From positions 125,687,498 through 125,751,497 of the forward strand of contig CM075729.1 of the NCBI GenBank assembly GCA_037974335.1: 64,000 bases of DNA, written 5' to 3'. The position numbers and the translations under genes were made by a program. Positions within the stretch are counted from its first letter, which is position 1, and each line of letters starts with the position of its first letter. Source of the DNA: Prionace glauca (lineage: Eukaryota; Chordata; Chondrichthyes; Carcharhiniformes; Carcharhinidae). Positions 11,246 through 22,900 of this stretch are shown here, piece by piece. The notes below the pieces were generated by a model. That model worked only from the letters and a program-made list of their open reading frames with translations. It searched no databases and had not been told where the DNA came from.

Positions 11246-12700
11246 TAAAGAACAAAGAACAACACAGCACGGGGAATAGGCCCTTCGGCCCAACGAGCCC
11301 GCGCTGCCCGCATAGGAATCAATTGATTCCCAGGGACGTCCTAAAGCTCTTGATCTCTATTTAGAAAAGTTTCCTGTATCCCTCCATCTCTAGTCTGCTC
11401 ATGTGCCTGTCTAAGTAAGGCTTGAACAACCCCAGCGTGCCTGCCTCCACCACCCTACTTGGCAGTGCATTCCAGGCCCCCACCACAATCTGTGTGATAA
11501 ACCTCCCTCTAACATCCGAGTTATACCTCGCCCCCCTCACCCGAAGCCCGTGGCCCCTCGTAATTATTGTATCCAACCTAGGAAAAAGGTTACCACTGCT
11601 CACTTTATCTATACCCTTCATAATCTTATACACCTCTATTAGATCTCCCCTCATCCTCCGCCTTTCGAAGGAGAACAGCCCCAATTTGCCCAATCGTTCC
11701 TCGTAGCTCAGGCCTTCCATACCAGGCAACATCCGGGTAAACTTCTTCTGCACTCTCTCCAGGGTCTCCACGTCCTTCCGGTAGTAAGGCGACCAGAACT
11801 GGACGCAGTACTCCAAATGCGGGCGAAACAATGTTTTATACAACAGCAACAGTAGATGCCAGCTTTTATATTCTATACCCCTCCCTACAAAGGCAAGCAT
11901 ACCATAGGCCTTCTTCGTCACCTTCTCCACCTGTACTGTCACCTTCAAGGGCTTGTGTACTTGCACCCCCAGGTCCCTCTGCGTTTCTATACTCTTAATA
12001 GGCCTACCATTTATCGTGTAACTCCTCACTACATTCTTTCTTCCGAAATGCATCACTTCGGACATATCTGGATTAAATTCCACCTGCCATTTCTCTGCCC
12101 AATATACCACCCTATCTATATCCCGCTGTATTTCTTGGCACTGCTCCTCACTATCAGTAAGTCCAGCCATCTTCGTTTCATCTGCAAACTTGCTGATCAC
12201 ACCACTTAGTACCTCTTCCAAGTCATTTATGTATATTACAAATAACAAAGGTCCCAGTACTGAACCCTGCAGCACATCACTAGTAACAGACCTCAAGCTA
12301 GAAAAGGACCCTTCCACTACTGCTCTCTATCTCCTATTACCAAGCCAGTTCTAGACACCTGTCTAGACACCTGTCCTTGTACCCCATGAGCCTTAACCTT
12401 TTCCACCAACCTACCATGAGGGACTTTGTCAAATGCCTTACTGAAATCCATGTAGACGACATCCACGGCTCGTCCTTCGTCGACCGTTTCTGACGCCTCC
12501 TCAAAAAGTGCTACCAGATTCGTAAGGCACGACTTCCCCTTAACAAATCCATGCTGCCTATCACTAATCAAATTGCCACACTCTAAATGCTTATACATCC
12601 TATCCCTAAGAATCTTTCCCAACGACTTCCCTATCACTGACGTCAAACTCACCGACCTGTAATTATCCGGGTTATCCCTATTACCCTTTTAAAACACTTT
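11246..12700 (-). mobile_element. CR1-type LINE, 5'-truncated, unit A only
   Basis: The minus strand encodes TSVIGKSLGKILRDRM, QHGFVKGKSCLTNL and VYMDFSKAFDKVPHGRLV. One frame disruption near 12317 separates these from LRSVTSDVLQGSVLGPLLFV (VPQG reads VLQG), KFADETKM (FADD reads FADE) and the full C-terminal region, which is open from 12317 to 11361. The tail is at 11246-11270. In unit B the flanks are joined as CAGTATGTTTGTGTGG, so the insertion is younger than the duplication. Active-site substitutions and the frameshift make this copy inactive. Confidence 0.9.
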
Positions 12701-12814
12701 TTGTTTGTGTGGTAAGCCAGGCGGGTGAAGATTGTCTTTGGAGGATTTTTGTTGGGGTGGGTGAGATGTCGAGGCAACAGGGACAGCAACGTCTAGCTGT
12801 CTGCAATAACATTT

Positions 12815-13105
12815 AACGTTTACTTCGCAGTGTCACAATTAGACTTACATTACTACTGCAATGAAGTTACTTGTGAAAATCCCCCAGTCGTCACACTCCT
12901 GCGGCTGTTCGGGTACACTGAGGGAGAATTTAGCATGGCCAATGTACCTGACCAGTATGTCTTTTGAACTGTGGGAGGAAACCGGGGGAAACGCACACAG
13001 GCACGAAGAGAACGTGCAGACTCCACGCCTCCAAGGCTAGAATCGAACCTGCGACTCTGGCGCTGTGAGACAGCAGTGCAGCCATGCCGCCACCATGCCT
13101 CCCAC
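12815..13105 (-). mobile_element. SINE (family 1) downstream of receptor A
   Basis: Inverted SINE from the AATGAAGTTACTTGTGAAAA tail to the CAGCAGTGCAGCCATGCCGC head region. It has a counterpart at 43605-43882. It lies downstream of the receptor's last exon and may be just past the transcript end. Confidence 0.8.
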
Positions 13106-13190
13106 ACCCAGTAGTTGTCTATCGAACTTAGCTGTCCGTTGTATGAATAAGCACGAAGATTATTGGCCTCCCGGCTCCTTTTGCAACATT

Positions 13191-13196
13191 TTTATT
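13191..13196 (-). terminator. candidate polyadenylation signal, receptor A
   Basis: AATAAA on the minus strand, about 550 bases past the stop codon and conserved at 43969-43974. A second AATAAA lies at 13255-13260 but is not kept in unit B. Confidence 0.4.
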
Positions 13197-13744
13197 CTTC
13201 ACAGCAATAGATGGGAGAATAACATAATCAACCTTATCAGCCAAACATAGAAATTTTATTCAAAGAAAAGACTTCGTTTAATGGAAAATAGCTAAGCCAA
13301 CATCAGCAACCCTAAACGAAATACAGACATATTCAACCACCTTCTTATCCGCGACAGCAACATGTCTGGAGAAAATCTACTCCTCAATATCTCCAGGAGA
13401 GCTTACGATAGTTAGAGGATTCATTCATTGGAAAATGATTACAATGACAGATGCCAAATAGTGAAGACCGTACAAAAAAAGCAAGTCATCATAATTTGTA
13501 GCCGGTTACAATGATTAAAATCAAAATAAAGAGTGAAAGAATAAAAATAAATGGCGTGTTTATAAACTATTGAGAATAATGTAACAGCAATATAATGCAA
13601 AAATGCGGCTCTTTAATTTATAGGAACGGTCTACTGCACCTTGCATTTTGTACCAAAGGTCATGTTCATCGAAATCTCAATCCTCAACTCACTATTGATA
13701 TACCATTTTTCAGTCCTTTTTCTGTCGATTCCATGCCTGAGACA

Positions 13745-13989
13745 TCATTGGCGTACTGGGGCCCGAACCACCTCGTACACTACCGGTTCTTCCATCTGGT
13801 TTCGAGGTCTCACTGGCGCCTGATTCTTGTTGTTCTTATCACGACCTGGCCTCACTACGGCGTACACAACATTGTCTTCTCCTCGTTGAGGCGGGGGGCC
13901 CGCGACATGATTGTTCGTGCAATTCCCCTGTCGCTGTGTTTTGTGTTTGGCGATGTGCAGGTCAGCATAAATAACATCGCTCGACGTGC
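13745..13989 (-). CDS. cytoplasmic tail exon with three ITIMs, copy A
   Basis: The acceptor is the second AG of TTTGAGGGAG, which keeps phase 1 from the membrane exon. The exon encodes 80 residues plus a TGA stop. Three tyrosine motifs fit the ITIM consensus (S/I/V/L-x-Y-x-x-I/V/L): VIYADL near the start, VVYAVV in the middle and VVYEVV near the end, separated by about 33 and 31 residues. Between them lies basic, proline-rich and polar sequence (PPPQRGEDN, APVRPRNQ). This is the layout of inhibitory receptor tails that recruit SHP-type phosphatases. The homologous exon at 44516-44763 is also open. Confidence 0.85.
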
Positions 13990-16900
13990 CTCCCTCAAAT
14001 GAAACAAAATTTAAAAAGAAAGAAAAAGAAATGTTAACACTGTAGTTGCTCAGCATTCCTGACCTAATGGAAAACCGCAGGAAGATGAGTTACAAAGTTC
14101 CGCTTAGAAGTTAGAAATGCAAGCACCTAGAGTGGCAAAAAAATGAAACATTTGTAGCGAAAGGCCGAACCAAGGCAACAGACTTTCAGGCATTTGGATC
14201 TTTTTGAACTCAGCCAATCAATTTGAATGAGGCAATTAGAAAGCAGCATCCTATTAAATTTAAATCTGATGATTTTGGCAATTTCGGACCAATCCCATTG
14301 TGAGGGAAATTGATGTGTCTTCACAGGTATAAAAGCAAAGAGCAGCAGGACAAAAGGCAGAAGTCAACTGCCGCCTATTACAGCTCATAGTTCTTAGCTC
14401 AACGCCTCGTGTATATAGTAAAGATTCCAAAGAAGAAAGAAGAATAGACAGAGAAGGCCCAGAAATTTCCAAAAGACACAAAAGCTGGTTGCAATTTAGA
14501 GAGTGACTAAAACTCTATTTTTTGTTAATGATTTGGAATTGTTTTTGATGAAACATCATCCATTAGCATCCTGTTTTATTCGGTTTGTTAATCATTTAGC
14601 TATCTTGGCCACTGTTATCTGGATAATAAATTATTTCTCGTTAAGTTTACAAAGAGTGTCAGGGAGTTATCTTGGATTTACCGACTAGAGGTTGCTGAAG
14701 AGCAGGTCACACCACTTCATATACTCCTCTTTGAATGATTAGGTGTTAATCCTCAGATGGAGGATAAACCTCTGCTTCATAACAGATGTCTTTTGCATCC
14801 ACTATTCTCCTGACAGAGCAGGAATTCGAAGTAGCTCGAAATCTCAGCAATTAATATTGAAGCGAAATTCCTTCAAGTTGTCAACTTGCAGTTAAACCGA
14901 TTAGTTTTTTGTTGTTGGTATTCTAACGAGGCAGACAGTGGTATTATCCTCAGACTATCAATACAAAAATACAGCTAATGTTTTGTAAATCCTGGTACAA
15001 ATTCCATCATGGCAGATGGTGGATTTTGAATTCAATAAAAATAATTATGGAATTAAGAATCCACAGATGACCATGAAAACATTGTCAATTGTCTGAAAAA
15101 GCTTTCTCGTTCATCATGCCTTTTAGGGAAGGAAACCTGCCAAACTTACCCGGTCTGGTCTACATGTGACTGCAGAGCCACAGTAGTGTGGTTCACACTC
15201 AGCTCCCCTCAGCAAGCCACCCAGTAGTTCAAGAAGGCAGCTCACCACCAAGGGGAGCTAGGGATGGGCAACCGAAATCCATGTCCCACGAGTGAATTAA
15301 AAAAAAAATACCAGTGAGAGAGACTGAGAATGTTTTGGATTTTTTAGTCCATCAGTTGGTTAGCTGTGAACGGATTTCTATTGGTTACAAGTGTTGTTAA
15401 AAAGCACATTGAAATCTTTGACAGTTCTTTATTGATCCCAACCTCTATTAAATGAGGCCATATATAACATCTCAGAATTTTTTTGTTAGTCAGTGAGGTT
15501 AGGATTAGTTTTATTGAAATAGAGTTTGTTGTTTCAAAACAGGACATGCTAGCAGTGTTCCTGTTCTGCACCATCGCCCCTGCAGCGATTGAAGGTTGGA
15601 AAATGATTGTTAGAGCTGATATTTGTTCCTGGCACCCATTAGAACCCAGGTATACATTTTGGGTGTGGATATCTATCCACTTACAAGGACTTTAACAGCC
15701 TTCTATTTTCTCCCTTACTACATTTACCTTATCAAATATTTTAGCTTTGCCTCCCTAATTACTTTGCATTGTTCCTCCGAGGAAAACAGATGGAAAGTAT
15801 GATTTAAGATGCTTGTCCGTGTCACGTACTTCCGGGTGTACTTTAACTTTTTGATCTCTAATTGGCCTTGCTCTTTCCTTCGTTATCCATTTGTCCTTTA
15901 TGAATAGGTAAAACATATTGGGATTTTCCTAGATTATACTTGCCAATGTATTGCCGGTTCCTTGTTTCCCTAATATTCATAGAAATCATAGAATCCCAAT
16001 AGTGCAGAAAGAGGTCATTCGACCCATCGAATCTGCAACGAAAAACAATCCCACCCAGGCCCTATGCCCAACACCCCACACATTTATCCCACACATTTAT
16101 CTCTCCAACCTTGCCATCCCTTGACAAAAAGACCAATTTAGTATGGCCAATCAACTTAACCCGCACATCTTTGGAGTGTGGGAGGAAACCGGAGCACACG
16201 GGGGGGGGGGGGGGGGGGGGGGGGGATGCAGACTGCAAACCTTCAGTGACCCAAGCCAGAAATTGAACCAGGCTTCTGTAGCTGTGAGGCAGCAGTGCTA
16301 AGTACTGTGCCACAGTGCCGTCCCAAGAGTGTGAAAACGCAATCCCCCACTACCAGAAATTTTGCAATCGGGTATCCCGCATTTGGGGACATCGAAAAAT
16401 AATTATGTCCAATTCTGGTCACCATAATTTGCAAGGACAGGAATGATATTTGGAAATGCGGGAAGGAGATTTAGTGGAATGGTTCCAGGGTTGAACGGTT
16501 TTATTTACAAGGTTAGATTGGAGAATTTGGCGTCGTTCTCCTTGGAGCAATTGTAATTGAAGAGGGCTATTTGATGGAAGTGTACATGAGTTGCCAGATA
16601 AAGACTGTTCCTGTCAACTGAAGTTGCAAGGAATATTTAAGGTTTTAAGCAGGAGAGCGGGGAGAGGGTATGAGGCAGAACTTCCTTATTCAGCGATTGA
16701 TGATGACCTGGAACTCACAACCTCTAAGGGAAATAGAGAGAAGTGAAAGCAAAGCTGGTGAATGATTTCAAAAGGAAATGGGATAGGAACATGAAGGGAA
16801 TAAACTTACAGGGTTTAAGTAGGCGAATGGGAATGGTTGGATGCCACTACAGAGAGTAGGTATGGACTCCATGGGCCTAATGGCTGTCTCCTTACAGTAT

Positions 16901-19900
16901 TGACTCTGTACCTCCATGATTATGCTTAAGAATACTTACCTGACGGAGTCAGCACACCCGAAGTGCAATGGGATAACTCGTCCTGTGTGAACCATCTGCT
17001 TGATCATGGTTTCACGCAGTCAGGGTAAATTCATGGTGTTATGGGGATACGGCGTGGGTGGGATTGTGGTCGGTGCAGACTCAATGGCTCGAATAGCCTC
17101 CTTCTGTGCTGTAGGATTCTATGCTGAGATTTTATTCCTGACCTCCATCCGAAAGCAAAAATCTATTAAAAATCTAAATGCTTCTATCATTGTAATGTGG
17201 TACATCTTTCTTACCTGTGCTTCATTTTGAGTTGTTGGTGTTCTATCTGCAAAACGTTTGAGATAAACAGATTACATTTATGCAGCGAAGAAGGCAAGTG
17301 GAATGAATGAATCAGTTTTTCTTCCGATGAATTAAGTAGTCGCTCAATAATGATACGAAACCAAAGTAAAGTTCTGCACTCGGGCCTGAATCCATAACCT
17401 TTCACTGCGCAAGCGCACGTACCATAATGTGAGCTTTGGGCTAACTTGAGCACAATGCTGGAGTCCTGGAAATTTTACAATACGTAAGCAGAGTTTATTA
17501 CTCTGGGAATAAGAGTCCACATGTCAGTGTGGAATTTAAATTCAATTAATAAATAAATATTAAATTGATAGCTTGTCTCAATAACGATAACCGTGAAACC
17601 ATCGATTGCGGCAAACAAGCTCACCTGGTTTGATAATGTCTCCAGGAATCGTTCTTAGTTAATGTCGTCTTCATGACACCAGACCCACAGCAACGCATTT
17701 GACTCTGAACTGCTACCTGAAATGGCTCACTACACTATTCAGATGTACCAAACCGCTGCCGGAAAGTTAATGAACTGCAGTCATTCACCACCGCCTTAGC
17801 AAAGGATGGGCCACATGCTGGCCTTACAAGCGACGGCCACATCCCGTGAAAGTGTATATACATAAAGGAAATGAAACATAATTGCAAGTGCATCCTGATG
17901 TTAAATATAACCTAATCAGTTACAATTTACTTCTTAGCTCTAAGACATTATGGTGCTTTACAGCGCATACCATGCTACAAACTGGAAACAAATAAACTAG
18001 CAGTAGGAATTGGCCATTCAGCCCTTCGAGCCTATTCCATAATTCAATATGATCATGGCTGATCTTCTATCTCAATATTCCTGCCTCCTCCCTACACTTC
18101 TTCATCTTCAGTTTCATGATTGTGAACCTGTAGAGCTCTCATCAGTCTATGCTCAAGCATAGAGAGTAGTTGTCAACTCATTAATTGTTGCTGATTTTGA
18201 AGGTTGTCCTCAAGGTTAGCACTGCCGTCAGCTACTGTAATATTCAGCGATGATTGATTGCCCTCTCTCGAAAATTTCTCATTGTTATCTGCATTAGAAG
18301 GTTGTGTGCTCACGCCCCACTCCACAACTTTCAACACAAAGTCTAATACTGCAGAAGAAGCTCTCCAGTGTCGGAGGTGATGTATTTGGGTTGTGACGTG
18401 AATTCAAGTCTAGGGTGACACTCTTACCCCAAGATCTTTTAATATGAATGTAAACGATCACTGCCGACGGGCAGAGGAGTTACCACCATCGCCCCCTCAC
18501 TACCAAACTCAGCCCCCACTCCCATTAAATCCTGCAGCCAATATTGATCACTGAGGCAAAAGTCCATGACCAAATTATGTGATTATTATCACATTCTTGT
18601 ATTTAACAGCCTGCCTTGTCGATCTCCCCCACAGTAGATTGTGCAAGATATAGTTCTTGGGGCTAAAGCGACTAAGGAATACGGGGGGAGGGCGGGATCA
18701 GGATATTAATTTTGATGATCAGCTTGATCAAAATGAATGGCGGAGCAAGTTCAGCAGGTCGCATGCCCTACTTCTGCTTCCATTTTACTATTATGAAACT
18801 ATTTCATTAATTGTAATTTGCTCATCAGTTCCGGAAATGCTCTGCATGTGATGGTGTCGCCAGCATGGTCACAGGCCATTCGGCCGAAAACGATGTAAGC
18901 TCTCTTTTTCTTTGTGATATTGTGCAGTTGATGCTCAGTAGCACTCACGCATCTCCATCCAAGGCTGCTTTTAAACGCTAAATATACCCGATCACTACTC
19001 ACCACGATAAGACGTGTGCGAATTATTTTGACGCTTCTTGCGGCTCAAGAAGATAAGAATTGCGATTAGGAGAAGCACCAGTGTAGTGACAACCAACGTC
19101 GAAGACAAAGTGATCAATTTGTGCTTTGAAGCTTCTTCCTTGCTCTCGGCCCGACCTAGGGAATATGAAAGGATTATTAATAATAACATTCTAGTTACCA
19201 TTTCAATGAACTAAGCCACATATTTGGCTCATTGTAAAGTCACTTTTTAAAAAAGTAGGTCCTATGTTTTAAGTGTTTAGTTTCCTTTTCCATGACAATG
19301 TATTTGTTTGATTTGATTTATCATTGTCACATGTTTTGGGGCACAGTGAAAAGTTGTGTTTCTTGCATGCTATAGACAAAGCATACCGTTCATAGGGGAG
19401 AAAGAAAGGAGAGAGAGCAGTGTATAGTGTTACAAGCATAGCAAGTGTGTAGAGAAAGATCAGATGTCCTATTGTGTTCTGCCAAGTTATGTAAGATTAC
19501 ATGAATGAATCTACCTGTGAGCGTGTGTGAGGTGGGATCTGCCATGTTATACTAACACGAAGCTCGCCCTAATTCATTTAACTTTGGATAACTGAGTATG
19601 CCCCTTGGCGAAGAAGCTGTGATATAGAATATTAATTCATGCACATACAATGATTGTCCGATATAACTATGGATGAATAGATATCTGTGCACGCATATTT
19701 GTGTTTCAACACCAAGTCAAGGTTGTATTATTTGTCGTAATCGGTTTGAAATGGAACAGGGAAATCACATAAACTTTGACCGATCTGGACAAGAACAATG
19801 CTAAAACAAATCTCTCATTTTGACTCGTGCCAATGAAGGAAACATAGAAAATAGGACCAGGAGTAGGTCATTCAGTTCGGTGAGCCTTCCCTGCTATAAA

Positions 19901-22900
19901 GCAAAATAATGGCTGACTTTGTATCTCAATGCCTTACTCCAGTGCTCTCCCCATAGCCCTAACATCCTTAGAGCCTTGAAATCTATTTCCTTCCTAACTT
20001 TTCTGGGTCTCCACTGATCTTCTGTTGTAAAGAGCTCCAAGGCTGTTCACTCTCTGAGCAAAGAAACTTCTACTCATCTCAATCCTAAATGACCTACCCC
20101 AAATTATGAGACTGAGATCCCAGCAGCTAGAAGAATTACCAAACTTGCAGCCAGTCTGTCCAGCCCTGACAAGATGTTATACATTTCAATGCGAGCCCCT
20201 TCCATTCTTCTCAATTTCAGTGAATACGAACGCAGTTGACCAAATCTTTCCTCCGAGGACAATCCTGTCAACTCAAGAATCAGTCTAATGACCTTTCACT
20301 GCACAGCTTCTAAAGCAATTATATTATTTCTTAAATAAGGACATACAAACTGTACACAATACTGCGAATGTGGACTCATCGAGGTTTGTAAAGCAGCAAT
20401 ATAACATCCTTGCTCCTGTACTCAAAACGTTTTGCAATGAAGGTCGACATGCCATTTAGCTTCCTAACCCGTTGCTGTACCTGCATGCTTGCTTTCAGTG
20501 AGTGCTGTACTAGATCGCCCAAGTCTGTCTGTGCATCAACATTTGCCAATCTCTCACCATTTAAATAATATTCTGCCATCCTGTTTCTTCCAAAGTGAAC
20601 AACTTCACGTAATGCTGCATTTGCCATGCACTTTCCAATTCACACAACTTGACAAGTCACCACGAAGCCTCCCAACAACCTGCTCACTACTCAACTTCCT
20701 ATTGCGCTTCTCTTCATCAACAAGTTATGGAAAAATTGCTTTAAGTTTCCGCATCAATCCAATTGTTGTACGTTGTGAACAGTGAGGGCCAATGCATTGC
20801 TCTCTGTGAGACATCACTAGTTACTGCCGCTACTTCGAAAAATACCTATTTATTCCTATTTTCTGTTTCCTTTCTGCTAGCAAATTCTCAACAATCCCGT
20901 TCCGCATTCCCCCCCCCCCCCCCCCCCCCGCCCGCCCCCCCATATGTGTCTATTTTGTACACTGATACCCTTTGTGGGACTTTTCCAGAAGCGTTCAGAA
21001 AATCCAAATAGTCGTATCCACTGGTTAAACCTTACCTATGCTACTAGTAATGTCCTCACAATTTTCAGTAGTACTTTCAAATATAATTTCCCTTTCATAA
21101 ATCCATATTGACTTTGTCTAATCCCTGTTATATTCTCCAGCAGTTCTGTTATTGCGTCCTTCATAATAAACTCCAGCATTTTCCATGCCTCTTACCTTAA
21201 ACTAACTTGTCTATTTTCTCCCTCGCTCATTTTTTAAAATAACAATGATACATGTAGGACCCTTAAATCTGCCAGGACTGTCCAGAATCTGCAGAATTTT
21301 GGCGATGACAACTGAAGCATGTATCATTCCCCTAGCCAACACCTTTTTTACCCTAGCATGTAGATTATCGGGTCCTAGATTTTTTGGTTTTCTGCCCATT
21401 AATTGCTCTGACACTAATTTTCTATTATTGCCATTTCCCTCAAATTCCTCCTTCCGATTACAATGTATATTCCTTAGCATTTCTTGAAGTTTATTATGTC
21501 TTCCTCCAAGGAGACAACAAAAATGTACTTATTTGACTGCTCTGCTGTGTCCTTGTTCTCTATTATAAGTTCTACTCTTTCTGACTCTAAAGGGGCTACA
21601 TTTGTCTTCATTATTCTCTTTCTTTTAAGAGCATAAGAAATAGGAGCAAGAGTAGGCCATCTAGCCCTTCGAGCCTGCCCCACCATTCAATAAGATCTTG
21701 GCTGAACTGAAGTGGATCAGTTCCACTTTCTCGCTTTCTCCCCATAATCCTTAATTCCCTTGTGTGCCAAAAACTTATCTACCCGTGACTTAAATATATT
21801 TAGCGACGTAGCCTCCACCACTACAACGGGCAGAGAATTCTAGAGATTCACAACCCTTTGAGTGAAGAAGTTCCTCCTCAACTCCGTTCTAAACTGCCCT
21901 CCCACTTATCCTGAGGCTGTACCCTCTAGTCCTGATTTTATATGCTTGCAGAAGCTTGAGTGACCACTTCTATGCTATCTGTAGGTTTACATTCATACTC
22001 CATTCCTCCTTAATTAAACTCTTAGACTTCTTTGCTGAATATTGAATGTTTTCTAATCCTTCAGCTTGCTACTTATTCTAGCAAAATTATAGGACTCCTG
22101 TTTGGATCTAATATTATCCTTAGCTGTGACATGTTTTGGTCACTTTCCTTGTTTTGTCTTTGCACCAGAAATAGACATGTAACGGCTGCAATGCACACCT
22201 TATTTCCTTAAGTATTAGCCACTGCCTAGCCATCATCATGTCTTTTAATTAACTTCTACAATCTACCGTAGCCAACTCATAGGAAGGATAGAAACCATAG
22301 AATCCTTACAGTGCAGAAGGAAGCCATTTGGGCCATCGAATTTGCACCCACCACAATTACACCCAGCTCCTATCGGCATAGCTCCAATTATTTAGCCTGC
22401 TAGTCCCCCTGAAATTGAGTCAACTTAGCATGCCAATCAATCTAACCCACCCATCGTTCCATCTTAATGAAAAATTCTGTTATGTTACCGATACTGTTCC
22501 CTAAATGACTATGCACAAGAAAATTATTAATTACCCATTGTCAATGTATAATTACAAATCTATGATGACATGTCTCCTCGTTGCCTCCTAGTTGAACATA
22601 CTGGTGAAAAATAAAAGGTACACAGTTCACGAATTCATATGCCACAGTATTATTGCTAATTAGCTTTGCCTAATCAATGCATGGATTATTTTACATTCGT
22701 CCATCTGCTGTCGGCTTCCAGATCATTGCCCTTCTCTAATTGCCCTTCAACAGTGTGGCCTGCTGAACCATCTAGAAGCATAGAATCCTAGAGAAGAAGC
22801 CCATTCGGCCCATCGAGTCTGCACCGACCATAATGCCACCCAGGTACCCTTCCCATAACCCACGCTTTTGCCCCAGCTAGTCACGTTGACGCTAACGGGA

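Noticed and set aside
14127-14324. Open frame kept at 44898-45122 on the minus strand
   Set aside because: It overlaps the CCAAT/TATA module. Substitutions are spread over all codon positions as far as I compared, and there is no splice context.
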